Of a stretch of DNA of 58,983 nucleotides, positions 1 through 7,319 are shown one piece after another. Under the pieces are notes generated by a model. The model was not told where the DNA came from. It saw only the letters and a program-made list of their open reading frames with translations, and did no database searches. Within the stretch, counting starts at the first letter, position 1; each line of letters starts with the position of its first letter. The position numbers were made by a program, and so were the translations under genes. Source of the stretch: Paraplanobispora takensis. Its GTDB lineage: Bacteria > Actinomycetota > Actinomycetes > Streptosporangiales > Streptosporangiaceae. The DNA is taken from the NCBI RefSeq assembly GCF_016863195.1, contig NZ_BOOK01000023.1, positions 1-58,983 of the forward strand. The letters are read 5' to 3'.

Positions 1-889
1 GGGCCTCCTCCTCGTGCCAGCGCCGTACCGCCTCCCGGTAGGCCGCCTCGTCACCGGACAGGAACCGCTCCGCGAACGCCGCCCACGCCTGCGGGTCGGC
101 CGCCGCGCTCGCGTAGTGCCGCTGGAAGGCCTCGTCGCGGCCGAGTTCCGGGCCGCAGTCGGTGAAGTGGCCGCCGCCGGGGGTCTCCACCACCCCGGCG
201 ACGTGCATCCGGCTGACCAGCAGCGTCTGCGGCGGGCCGGTCAGGGCGCCGGGCTCCACCAGACGCTCGCAGCTCATGTAGCAGCGGGCGGCGGCCTTGG
301 CGAACAGGTCGTCCGTGTAGGGGTCGGGGCCGAGGTACTGACCGTTGCCCCGGGTGTCGGCGCGGTCCATGTGGATCAGCGCCGCGTCCAGCCTCAGCGC
401 GGGCACCGCGACCAGTTCCTCGCCCTCCTCCCCCGCGGCGCCGTACGGCGAGCGGACCGTGCGCAGGCCGGGGTTGACCCGCATGACGTCCGAGCCGAGC
501 CCGGCCCGGGTCGGCAGGAACGGCAGCCGGTGCGCCGCGGCCAGCAGGCCGAACATGAACATGCCCTCGTCGTACTCGGTGAACTCGATCGTCCCGGCCT
601 GCCGGGCGGCCCTGAAGTGCGGTTCGAGGGGCACCGAGTCGAGCGTCACGAACGGGGCGACCACCCGGCGGACCCTGCCCGCGGCGCACAGCAGGCCGAC
701 GTCGGCTCCGCCGTACGACACGATCGTCAGGTCCGTCAGGGAGGAGCGGTAGATCGCCCGGACCAGGGCCATCGGCTTGCGCCGCGAGCCCCAGCCGCCG
801 ATCCCGAGCGTCATGCCGCTCTCCAGCGACGCGACGATCTCCTCGACGGACATGACCTTGCCCCCGGTCGCCGTGCCCGCGGCGCTCAC
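1..889 (-). CDS. ipdA: CoA-transferase-like hydrolase alpha subunit IpdA (3' end cut by window edge)
   Basis: Alpha subunit of the class I CoA-transferase-fold enzyme IpdAB, which in mycobacteria opens the last steroid ring (hydrolysis of COCHEA-CoA) during cholesterol C/D-ring catabolism. The 296 visible codons read as a near-complete protein (family about 290 aa). The N-terminus carries the stretch GIGGWGSRRKPMA, typical of IpdA, and near the C-terminus GGGHFT and a GRDEAFQRHYA block also match the family. GTG is taken as start because it overlaps the echA20 stop as GTGA, implying translational coupling. The stop codon and the expected ipdB partner lie beyond the left edge. Function is assigned from recalled family resemblance; substrate here is inferred. 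Confidence 0.85.
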   Translation of the reverse strand, partial: MSAAGTATGGKVMSVEEIVASLESGMTLGIGGWGSRRKPMALVRAIYRSSLTDLTIVSYGGADVGLLCAAGRVRRVVAPFVTLDSVPLEPHFRAARQAGTIEFTEYDEGMFMFGLLAAAHRLPFLPTRAGLGSDVMRVNPGLRTVRSPYGAAGEEGEELVAVPALRLDAALIHMDRADTRGNGQYLGPDPYTDDLFAKAAARCYMSCERLVEPGALTGPPQTLLVSRMHVAGVVETPGGGHFTDCGPELGRDEAFQRHYASAAADPQAWAAFAERFLSGDEAAYREAVRRWHEEEA

Positions 890-1638
890 GACTGGGTCCC
901 TTCGGAGACGAACGTCTCGCGGTGCCGGTCTCCGGCGCCCGTCAGGTTGAGCTCGAAGGTGAAGCCCTGCTCGAAGCGGTAGCTGCGGTTGACGTCGACC
1001 GGGTCGATGCCGTTCAGCGACTCCTTGGCCCGGCGGACGACGTAGGGGTCCTTGGCGGCGATCTGGCCCGCGACCGCGAGGGCGGCCTCGCGCAGCCCGG
1101 CGGCGGGCACGACCTCCAGCACCGAGCCGAAGGCGTGCAGCTCGGCCGCCGTGACGGTGCGGCACGTGTAGACCATGGCGCGCATCAGGTGCTGGGGCAC
1201 CAGACGGGCCAGGTGGGTGGCCGCGCCGAGGGCGCCGCGGTCCACCTCGGGCAGCCCGAAGTAGGCGTCGTCCGAGGCGACCACGATGTCGGCGTTGCCC
1301 GCCAGGCCGACGCCGCCGCCCAGGCAGAAGCCGTGCACCGCGGCGATCACCGGCACCTCGCACCCGTAGACCGCCGCGAACGCCTCGTAGCATCCCCGGT
1401 TGGCCCCGACCAGGGCGGTGTGCCCGGGGGTCGCCTGCATCTCCTTGATGTCCACCCCGGCGTTGAAGCCGCGTCCTTGCGCGCGCAGCACCACGGCGCG
1501 CGTGCGGGGGTCGTGCCCGGCCTCCCGTACGGCGCGCGCCAGGTCGAACCAGCCCCGCACGGGCAGCGCGTTGACCGGTGGCACGTCCATCACGACCTCG
1601 GTCACGCCGTCGTCGTGGTTCCTGGTGGAGATTCCCAT
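886..1638 (-). CDS. echA20: enoyl-CoA hydratase/isomerase family protein EchA20 (steroid ring D opening)
   Basis: Crotonase-fold protein of 250 aa closely resembling mycobacterial EchA20, the hydrolase that opens ring D in the HIP branch of cholesterol catabolism. Supporting blocks include GRGFNAGVDIKEMQ (oxyanion-hole region), a second glycine-rich block FCLGGGVGLAGNAD, then FGLPEVDRGALGAATHL and the C-terminal EQGFTFELNL. ATG at 1638 is preferred over a TTG 18 bases upstream because the purine-rich GGAAAGGTGG sits just before the ATG. It overlaps ipdA by 4 nt, the same gene order as in mycobacterial ring-degradation clusters. The rest of the steroid pathway is not in the window. Confidence 0.88.
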   Translation of the reverse strand: MGISTRNHDDGVTEVVMDVPPVNALPVRGWFDLARAVREAGHDPRTRAVVLRAQGRGFNAGVDIKEMQATPGHTALVGANRGCYEAFAAVYGCEVPVIAAVHGFCLGGGVGLAGNADIVVASDDAYFGLPEVDRGALGAATHLARLVPQHLMRAMVYTCRTVTAAELHAFGSVLEVVPAAGLREAALAVAGQIAAKDPYVVRRAKESLNGIDPVDVNRSYRFEQGFTFELNLTGAGDRHRETFVSEGTQS

Positions 1639-1655
1639 GGGCCACCTTTCCACCA

Positions 1656-1673
1656 AACATTTGTTAGAAAGTA
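1656..1673 (-). promoter_or_regulatory. possible promoter and operator of echA20-ipdA
   Basis: On the minus strand a TACTTT -10-like hexamer (1668-1673) is followed at once by the small palindrome AACA-nn-TGTT (1656-1665), about 18 nt upstream of the chosen ATG. A repressor such as a TetR-family steroid regulator could bind here. It does not match the KstR or KstR2 consensus as I recall them, so the regulator is unknown. Confidence 0.3.
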
Positions 1674-1723
1674 CGGTAACAGAAAGGCCGCCCGCCGGTC
1701 TCCCCCGCGTGATCCGCCGGAGC

Positions 1724-2977
1724 TCAGCCGCCCGCGGCCAGCCGGGCGGCCCGGGTGGTGAGATAGTCGCGCTCGGGGATGCTCGTCGTACGGCCCGCCG
1801 CCACGCGATAGTCCTCCAGGGCCGCCTCCCGGTCGCCCGCCATCTCCAGTAGGTGCGCCCGGGCGAGGTGGAAGCGGTGGTTTCCCGCCAGCCGCCCGCC
1901 CGCCTCGATCACCTTGAGCATGTCGAGGCCGATCGCCGGGCCGTGCACCATCGCCGCGGCCACGGCGCGGTTGAGCGCGACCACGGGGTTGTCGGACATG
2001 CGTTCCAGCAGGCCGTACAGCGCCAGGATCTGCGGCCAGTCGGTCTCCCCGGCCGTGGCCGCCTCGTCGTGGAGGGCGGCCACGGCCGCCTGGAGCTGGT
2101 AGGGGCCGACCGCGCCCCGGGACAGGGCGTCGGTCAGGAGCGCGACCCCCTCGGCGACGGCCGCGCCGTCCCACAGGCTCCGGTCCTGCTCGGCCAGCGG
2201 GATCGGGATCCCTCCGGGGCCGGTCCGCGCGGGCCGTCTGGCGTCGGTGAGCAGCATGAGGGCCAGCAGTCCGGCCACCTCGCCCTCGCCGGGCAGCAGG
2301 CGGCAGGCCGTCCTGGCCAGCCGGATCGCCTCGCGCGACAGCTCCACGCGCTGCAGGTCGGGACCGGCGCTGCTGGTGTAGCCCTCGTTGAAGATCAGGT
2401 ACAGCACGTGCAGCACCGAGGCCAGCCGCCGGGCCCGCTCATCGGGCTCGGGCATGCGGAACGGCACGCCGGAGGCCTTGATGCGCTGCTTGGCGCGGCT
2501 GATCCGCTGCGCCATGGTCGCCTCGGGCACCATGAAGGCCCTGGCGATCTCGGCGGTGGTCAGGCCGCCCACCGAGCGCAGGGTGAGCGCGATCGCCGAG
2601 GCCGGGGTCAGCGCGGGATGGCAGCACAGGAAGAGCATGACCAGTGTGTCGTCCTGGTCGGCATCGTGCGCGTCGTCCGCCGCCGGTGCGGCCCGCCGGT
2701 CCGGGGGCGCCTGCGCGGCCACCAGTTCCTCCCGGCGGCGCCGCGCCTGTTCGTTGCGGACCTGCTCGGTCATCCGGCGGTGGGCGACCTGGATGAGCCA
2801 GCCCCGGGGGTTGCCCGGCAGGCCCTCGCGCGGCCACTGGTCCGCGGCGTCCAGCAGCGCCTCCTGGACGGCGTCCTCGGCGGCGTCGAAGTCCCCGAAG
2901 CGCCGGGTGAGCACGCCGACGACCTGCGGCGCCAGCTCGCGCAGCAGATCGTCGGCGGCGGGGCGGGCCCGCGTCAC
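1724..2977 (-). CDS. ECF42-type RNA polymerase sigma factor with C-terminal TPR-like domain
   Basis: A 417-aa extracytoplasmic-function sigma factor of the long ECF42 type. Residues about 1-85 hold the region 2 helix (FGDFDAAEDAVQEALLDAA), residues about 120-170 region 4 with the helix-turn-helix (TTAEIARAFMVPEATMAQR), and the remaining ~230 residues are the conserved helical extension with NEGYTSS, TDARRPAR and SDNPVVALNRAVA blocks. No anti-sigma gene is adjacent; ECF42 factors are instead paired with DGPF (YCII) proteins, and one lies directly upstream at 3002-3400. The C-terminal extension is thought to control activity. GTG start follows GGAG by 5 nt and sits in a 14-bp repeat. Confidence 0.9.
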   Translation of the reverse strand: MTRARPAADDLLRELAPQVVGVLTRRFGDFDAAEDAVQEALLDAADQWPREGLPGNPRGWLIQVAHRRMTEQVRNEQARRRREELVAAQAPPDRRAAPAADDAHDADQDDTLVMLFLCCHPALTPASAIALTLRSVGGLTTAEIARAFMVPEATMAQRISRAKQRIKASGVPFRMPEPDERARRLASVLHVLYLIFNEGYTSSAGPDLQRVELSREAIRLARTACRLLPGEGEVAGLLALMLLTDARRPARTGPGGIPIPLAEQDRSLWDGAAVAEGVALLTDALSRGAVGPYQLQAAVAALHDEAATAGETDWPQILALYGLLERMSDNPVVALNRAVAAAMVHGPAIGLDMLKVIEAGGRLAGNHRFHLARAHLLEMAGDREAALEDYRVAAGRTTSIPERDYLTTRAARLAAGG

Positions 2978-3011
2978 AGCTCCGGCCTCACAGCTCCGGC
3001 CTCACAGTTCC
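2975..3011. repeat. 14-bp direct repeat spanning the DGPF stop and sigma-factor start
   Basis: Two exact copies of CACAGCTCCGGCCT (2975-2988 and 2989-3002) and a third partial copy (3003-3011). Read on the minus strand, each unit holds a GGAG Shine-Dalgarno followed by GTGA, so the translation start signal of the sigma factor is duplicated 14 bp apart, out of frame. Confidence 0.85.
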
Positions 3012-3400
3012 TCGGCCGGGGCCGACATCACCTGGCGCACCTCGATCGGCATGTTCAGCGGCCGGCCGCCGGGCCCGGGGGCCGCCGAGAAGGAGGCGGC
3101 CAGCTCGATCGCCCGCTCCTGGCTCTCGCAGTCGACGATCCAGTAGCCGACCAGGAACTCCTTCGTCTCCGGGAAGGGCCCGTCGGTGACGACGGGGGTC
3201 CCGCCGTCTCCGGCCCTGACGATCCTGGCCTGGTCCGGCATCGCCAGTCCCTGCGCCTCCACGAACTCCCCCGCCGCGACGAGCTTGGCGTTCGTCTCCT
3301 GCATGAACGCGATGTGGGCCGTGACGTCCTCCGGGGGCCAGGTGGTGAGGGGCGGCAGGTTGCTCCGCTCGTTGAACTGCATCAGCAGCATGTACTTCAT
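3002..3400 (-). CDS. DGPF/YCII-domain protein (ECF42 partner)
   Basis: A 132-aa dimeric ferredoxin-like alpha/beta protein of the YCII family. It starts MKYMLLMQFNE, has the motif DGPFPETKE (the DGPF box) near residue 74, and the central GYWIVDCES block with the glutamate-rich helix following. Such proteins are the habitual neighbours of ECF42 sigma factors, which typically activate transcription of DGPF genes; biochemical function is unknown. Start ATG at 3400 is preceded by GAGGAG with suitable spacing. It is transcribed into the sigma gene with a 24-nt gap that contains the repeat. A second, unlinked family member is at 26960-27304. Confidence 0.88.
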   Translation of the reverse strand: MKYMLLMQFNERSNLPPLTTWPPEDVTAHIAFMQETNAKLVAAGEFVEAQGLAMPDQARIVRAGDGGTPVVTDGPFPETKEFLVGYWIVDCESQERAIELAASFSAAPGPGGRPLNMPIEVRQVMSAPAEEL

Positions 3401-3447
3401 GTCTCGCTCCTCGTTCTCACGTGCCGTGCGGACGGTCTCTCACGTGT

Positions 3448-3477
3448 AGGTAGAAGCAGGCACCCGCGTCCTCGACA
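3448..3477 (-). promoter_or_regulatory. candidate ECF42-dependent promoter
   Basis: A TGTCGA hexamer on the minus strand (3477-3472) lies about 70 nt upstream of the DGPF start. TGTCGA is the -35 element reported for ECF42 promoters as I recall it. The expected CGAC/CGTC -10 is not clear here (CTACC is present at the right distance), so this is a partial match. The same hexamer occurs upstream of the orphan DGPF gene near 27.39 kb. Confidence 0.35.
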
Positions 3478-3543
3478 TTCTCGCCGGCATCCGGGGAGAG
3501 GAATTTCCCCGGTCTCCCCGCCGGTCGCGCGCCTCCCGGCCGG

Positions 3544-4035
3544 TCACCTGTGGCGGGTCCTGGGCGGGCTCGGCCGCTCCGGGGGCAGGACCTCCACCGA
3601 GGTCTTGCGGATGTGGTCGTAGACCAGCGAGGTGCGCACGTCGGCGATGGTGCGGTGACGGGCGACGTGGTCCAGGACGAAGTCGCGCAGGTGGCCGGTG
3701 TCGCGGACGGCCACCTGGATGATGAAGTCGTCGCCGCCGGAGACCACGAAGACGGCGAGGGTCTCCGGCAGGGCGGCGACGTGGTCGCGGAAGCCCTCCA
3801 CCGACTCGCGGATCTTCGGGTGCAGCCGGACGTGGATGAGCGCCTGGACCGGGCGGCCGAGGGAGCCGAGGTTGACCTCGGCGTGGAAGCCCTCGATCAC
3901 TCCCCTGCTCCGCAGGGAGCGCACCCGCTCCAGGCAGGTGGAGGCGGCCAGGCCGATGCGCTCGGCGAGCTCCCGGTTGGTCTGGCGGCCGTCGCGCTGC
4001 AGTTCGGCCAGGATGGCCGCATCAACTTCGTCCAC
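3544..4035 (-). CDS. Lrp/AsnC family transcriptional regulator
   Basis: A 163-aa feast/famine regulator. Residues about 2-60 form the AsnC winged helix-turn-helix (DAAILAELQRDGRQTNRELA, then GLAASTCLERVRSLRSRGVI), followed by the RAM ligand-binding domain with the beta strand AVFVVSGGDDFIIQVAVRD. Ligands of this family are usually amino acids. GTG at 4035 starts exactly at the conserved MDEVD; no Shine-Dalgarno precedes it, so the mRNA may be leaderless or nearly so. The gene is divergent from a DUF2000 gene, and a perfect inverted repeat lies 18 nt upstream, suggesting that it controls both itself and DUF2000. Confidence 0.9.
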   Translation of the reverse strand: MDEVDAAILAELQRDGRQTNRELAERIGLAASTCLERVRSLRSRGVIEGFHAEVNLGSLGRPVQALIHVRLHPKIRESVEGFRDHVAALPETLAVFVVSGGDDFIIQVAVRDTGHLRDFVLDHVARHRTIADVRTSLVYDHIRKTSVEVLPPERPSPPRTRHR

Positions 4036-4053
4036 GCGGACATGGTCGCACGA

Positions 4054-4076
4054 TTTTCCGAACTTCCTTCGGAAAA
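4054..4076. promoter_or_regulatory. perfect 9-bp inverted repeat, candidate Lrp operator
   Basis: TTTTCCGAA (4054-4062), a 5-nt spacer, then TTCGGAAAA (4068-4076). It sits in the 113-bp gap between the divergent Lrp and DUF2000 genes, next to the Lrp start. AT-rich palindromes with short spacers are usual Lrp/AsnC sites. The arms are perfect and stand out against very GC-rich surroundings. Confidence 0.65.
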
Positions 4077-4148
4077 CAGCCTTCAGCGTTGAGGTATGAG
4101 CGGTCTGGCTGTGATTCTCCTTGCAGAAATTCGGAGGAAGGACCGCTG

Positions 4149-4619
4149 ATGACCATGCTCGACGACTGGACCGCCGACCTCGGATACCGGCCCGAGGTGC
4201 CCACCGGGGAGTTGCCGGTGAAGTGGGTGATCGTGATCGACCGCGACCTGCCGCGCGGGGTGCAGGCCAACGCCGCGGTGTGCCTGGCCGCGTCCGTCGG
4301 CAACGCCGTACCGGCGATCCTGGGGTCGGGCGGCGCCGACGCCTCCGGGCGCGGGCACGCCGGGCTGCCGTGGACCGGCTGCGCGGTGTTGGCGGCTCCG
4401 GCCGCCGTCGTGCGCCGGATCGGTGCGGAGGCGGCCGGCGAATCCGGCCTGGTCGTCACCGACATGACCTCGATCGCCCGGCGGACCAACGTCTACGCCG
4501 ACTATCTGGACGAGCTCGCCCGCACCGCCGGCGAGGACCTGTCCTACCTGGGCGTGAGCCTGCTGGGCCCGCGCGCGGCCGTCGAGCGGCTCACCGGCAG
4601 GCTGCCGCTCCTGCGGTAG
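4149..4619 (+). CDS. DUF2000 family protein
   Basis: A 156-aa protein of the DUF2000 (PTH2-like fold) family. Residues about 21-45 read VKWVIVIDRDLPRGVQANAA, the signature first strand and helix of the family, followed by VCLAASVGNAVPAILG and later VVTDMTSIARRTNVY. PTH2-like folds bind peptidyl-tRNA in some relatives, but no activity is established for DUF2000. ATG at 4149 follows a good GGAGGAAG Shine-Dalgarno (about 4134-4141). Divergent genes for DUF2000 and Lrp/AsnC proteins suggest amino-acid-linked control. Confidence 0.85.
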   Translation: MTMLDDWTADLGYRPEVPTGELPVKWVIVIDRDLPRGVQANAAVCLAASVGNAVPAILGSGGADASGRGHAGLPWTGCAVLAAPAAVVRRIGAEAAGESGLVVTDMTSIARRTNVYADYLDELARTAGEDLSYLGVSLLGPRAAVERLTGRLPLLR

Positions 4620-4872
4620 GGGCGCGAGGATGCCGAGGGTACGGGCGGCGTGACACGACGTGCTGGCTCCGGGGACAGCAATGCCTCGCCTTGCCGGAAC
4701 CGCGCGACGGGATGAGGGTGATTGCGGAGGACTTCCTCTGAGGGTCAGGGCCCCGATCCACAGCGGCACAGCCGGGCACGACAGCACGCCCGGCCGCCGC
4801 GGGCACGGCCGGCGTCTCCCGGCGCCGCGAGCCGACCACCGATCATGGCCGCCTCGATGAGGAGGGGTTTCC

Positions 4873-6186
4873 ATGGCCATCGATTTCACCCTCACCGACG
4901 CCCAGCGCCGCCTGCGGGACGACGCCCGCGAGTTCGCCACCCAGGTGCTCGCCCCGGTCGTCCGCCAGGCGGACGAGGAGCCCGACCCGCTGCGCGCCTT
5001 CCAGCTCACCCGCCCCGCCTACGTCGAGGCCTACAAGCAGGGCATCGCCTTCTGCATGCTGCCGGGTGAGTACGGCGGCGGCGGGCTGTCCAACGTCGAC
5101 GTGCTGATCGCCGGCGAGGAACTGTGCGCGGTCGACCCCGGCTTCGCCTGCACCGTCCTGGTCAACGGGCTCGGGCTCATGCCGGTGTGGTACTGGGGCA
5201 GCGACGAGCAGAAGGACCGCTTCCTGCGCGCCGCCACCTCCGACCCGGCCTGCGAGTATCTCGTCGGCTACGCCGTCAGCGAGCCCGCCGGTTCCCCCGG
5301 GGGCACCGCCAACTTCGACGCCCCGCTCGCCCACCCCGTCGGCATCGGCGTCACCGCCCGCCGCGACGGCGACGAGTACGTCCTCAACGGCCGCAAGTTC
5401 TGGCCGTGCAATGTGGCCGGCTGGGACGGGCGGGGTGCCGACGTCAGCATCGTGATCGCCCGTACCGACACCGGCAAGGGCGGCACCGAGGGCCTGTCGG
5501 CGTTCATGCTGGAGCGCGGCACCCCGGGCGTGGAGTACCGGCTGATCAGCAAGATCGGTCACCGGCTGGCCCCCAACGCCGAGATCGTCTTCACCGACGC
5601 CCGCGTGCCCGCGGCCAACCTCGTCGAGGGCACCCGCGGCAACGGCGACCTGCTCATCAACCGCAACTTCGCCTGGTCGGGACCTGTCGCCGGGATCGCC
5701 GCGGTGGGCGTGGCCAGATCCGCCTACGAGGCGGCCCTGGACTTCGCCCGCACCTACACCGCGGGCGGGCCCAGGCCGATCATCCACTACCAGAACGTCG
5801 GCTACGTGCTGGGCGACGTCGCCGCGCGCATCGAGATGTGCCGCTACTTCTGCTGGAAGGCCGCGCACTACCTCGACCGGCACGACTACCACGGCGAGCT
5901 CATCGGCGCCATGTGCAAGATCCAGTGCACCGAGCTGCTGTTCGACGCGGTCTACAAGTGCATGCAGGTCGTCGGGGTCAACAGCGTCGACCGGACGCGG
6001 CCGTTCGAGAAGCTGCTGCGCGAGGCCGCCGTGCTGCCGCTGTACGACGCGGGCAACTTCGGCATGCAGCGCCGCCGCGTCCACGGCATCCTGGCCCACC
6101 CCGGCTTCGACCCGCGCGCCCTGGCCGACGACGAGTTCGTCGCCTTCGACAAGACGATGGAGACCATCGACACCGTCCCGGCCTGA
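4873..6186 (+). CDS. acyl-CoA dehydrogenase family protein, atypical active site
   Basis: A 437-aa flavoprotein of the acyl-CoA dehydrogenase fold. N-terminal helices (DFTLTDAQRRLRDDAREF), the middle beta-domain with YAVSEPAGSPGG and GRKFWPCN (flavin and substrate contacts), and the C-terminal helical bundle are all present, so length and order are normal. ATG follows AGGAGGGG. Unusual: where most members carry the catalytic glutamate in YEGT near the C-terminus, this protein reads PLYDAGNFGMQRR, giving Asp in place of Glu and no GT. Substrate is unknown; no electron-transfer flavoprotein or CoA ligase gene is nearby. A 253-bp gene-free gap (4620-4872) precedes it, with nothing recognisable. 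Confidence 0.82.
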   Translation: MAIDFTLTDAQRRLRDDAREFATQVLAPVVRQADEEPDPLRAFQLTRPAYVEAYKQGIAFCMLPGEYGGGGLSNVDVLIAGEELCAVDPGFACTVLVNGLGLMPVWYWGSDEQKDRFLRAATSDPACEYLVGYAVSEPAGSPGGTANFDAPLAHPVGIGVTARRDGDEYVLNGRKFWPCNVAGWDGRGADVSIVIARTDTGKGGTEGLSAFMLERGTPGVEYRLISKIGHRLAPNAEIVFTDARVPAANLVEGTRGNGDLLINRNFAWSGPVAGIAAVGVARSAYEAALDFARTYTAGGPRPIIHYQNVGYVLGDVAARIEMCRYFCWKAAHYLDRHDYHGELIGAMCKIQCTELLFDAVYKCMQVVGVNSVDRTRPFEKLLREAAVLPLYDAGNFGMQRRRVHGILAHPGFDPRALADDEFVAFDKTMETIDTVPA

Positions 6187-6226
6187 CCCGAAGAGGCCGG
6201 GCCGCGAAAGCTCGGGCCCGGGCGAC

Positions 6227-6265
6227 CGTACGGCCACGCTCCCAGGCCGGGAGCGTGGCCGTACG
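6227..6265. terminator. bidirectional stem-loop terminator
   Basis: A perfect 17-bp inverted repeat with 5-nt loop: CGTACGGCCACGCTCCC (6227-6243), AGGCC, GGGAGCGTGGCCGTACG (6249-6265). It lies between the convergent acyl-CoA dehydrogenase and alpha/beta hydrolase genes, so it can stop both. No T-run follows, which is normal in actinomycetes. Confidence 0.85.
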
Positions 6266-6268
6266 AGA

Positions 6269-7213
6269 TCAGCCCGGCCGGCCGATGACCGCCGCGACGT
6301 AGCCGTGCCTCTCCGACAGGGGCAGCAGGTGCCCGGCCGAGGGGAAGGTGCGGTGCGCCCAGTCGGGACGGCGGGCGATCAGGTCCTCGACGGCGGCGGT
6401 GCTGACCAGCTCGTCCCGCGCGCCGGCCAGCAGCAGCGTGGGCATGCCGAGCCGGCCGATCATCCGGTGGACCGCGTCCCGCTCGACGTAGAGGCCGGAC
6501 AGTACCGAGGCGACGGCCGGGACGGCGTCACCGAGGCGGCGCGGGTCGGCGGCCCGCAGCTCGTCCATCAGCAGGGCCAGCATCTCGGGCGAGAGCCGTT
6601 CGAGCTCCTCGGCGAACACGCCGCCCGAGCGGGCGCCGGGATCGGCGTAGGCGCGCAGCTTGAAATCGATCGTGCGCCGGCCCGCCCCCCGCAGCACACC
6701 CCGCAGCAGTGCGGGCCCGGCCAGGAGCAGCGGGCGGCCCAGGACGCGCCAGAAGGCGGCCTCCTGCGGCGGGATCGGGCCGGGCAGCGCCGGGCAGGCC
6801 AGGACGAGACGGCCGACCCGGTCCGGCGAGGAGGCCGCGAAGTGCACCGCGACCAGGCCGCCCATGGACCAGCCGTGGGTGACGGTGGCCCCGAGCCCCA
6901 GGCGGCCGGTGAACACCCGCAGGAAACGCGCGTTCAGCTCGGCCTTGGAGGCGCGCGGGTGCGGTGAGCCGGTGTGGCCGAACACCGAGCCCGGCAGGTC
7001 GGGCGCGATCACCGGAACGCGGGCGCCCAGCTCGGCGATGGTGTCCATCCACATCGAGGCGCTGCCCGCCATGGGGTGGATCAGCAGGTGGACGGGCCCG
7101 CCCCGGTCCTCGCCGGCGCTCAGGTAGTGGACTCCGGTGCCGCAGACGTCGACCGCCCGGCTGCGGATCCCGGCCCACCGGGGGGAGCGTTCGCCCCAGT
7201 CCGCGTACCGCAT
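6269..7213 (-). CDS. alpha/beta hydrolase
   Basis: A 314-aa alpha/beta-hydrolase-fold protein. The oxyanion region LLIHPMAGSASMW comes first, then the nucleophile elbow GWSMGG (Ser near residue 115), the acid in LLAGARDELV, and the catalytic His in FPSAGHLLPLSERH near the C-terminus. No signal peptide is visible, so it should be cytoplasmic. Substrate cannot be told; the family includes esterases, epoxide hydrolases and C-C bond hydrolases. It ends against the strong terminator shared with the convergent acyl-CoA dehydrogenase. Confidence 0.85.
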   Translation of the reverse strand: MRYADWGERSPRWAGIRSRAVDVCGTGVHYLSAGEDRGGPVHLLIHPMAGSASMWMDTIAELGARVPVIAPDLPGSVFGHTGSPHPRASKAELNARFLRVFTGRLGLGATVTHGWSMGGLVAVHFAASSPDRVGRLVLACPALPGPIPPQEAAFWRVLGRPLLLAGPALLRGVLRGAGRRTIDFKLRAYADPGARSGGVFAEELERLSPEMLALLMDELRAADPRRLGDAVPAVASVLSGLYVERDAVHRMIGRLGMPTLLLAGARDELVSTAAVEDLIARRPDWAHRTFPSAGHLLPLSERHGYVAAVIGRPG

Positions 7214-7319
7214 CCCTCCAGCCTGCCACGCCGGGATCGGGTCCGCCGCGGTGTCGTGTCAGCGGCCGCGTCAGCACCGCGACGGTCCGGTGTCAGGGCG
7301 GCCCGCGATGGTGGGTGCC

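Noticed and set aside
1853-3622. Very long open frames opposite to or overlapping real genes (for example 1853-3622 plus, 9015-12518 plus, 29335-32883 plus)
   Set aside because: They are Gly/Arg/Pro/Ala/His-rich shadows of the genuine genes on the other strand, produced by GC-rich third codon positions; none shows a family motif.
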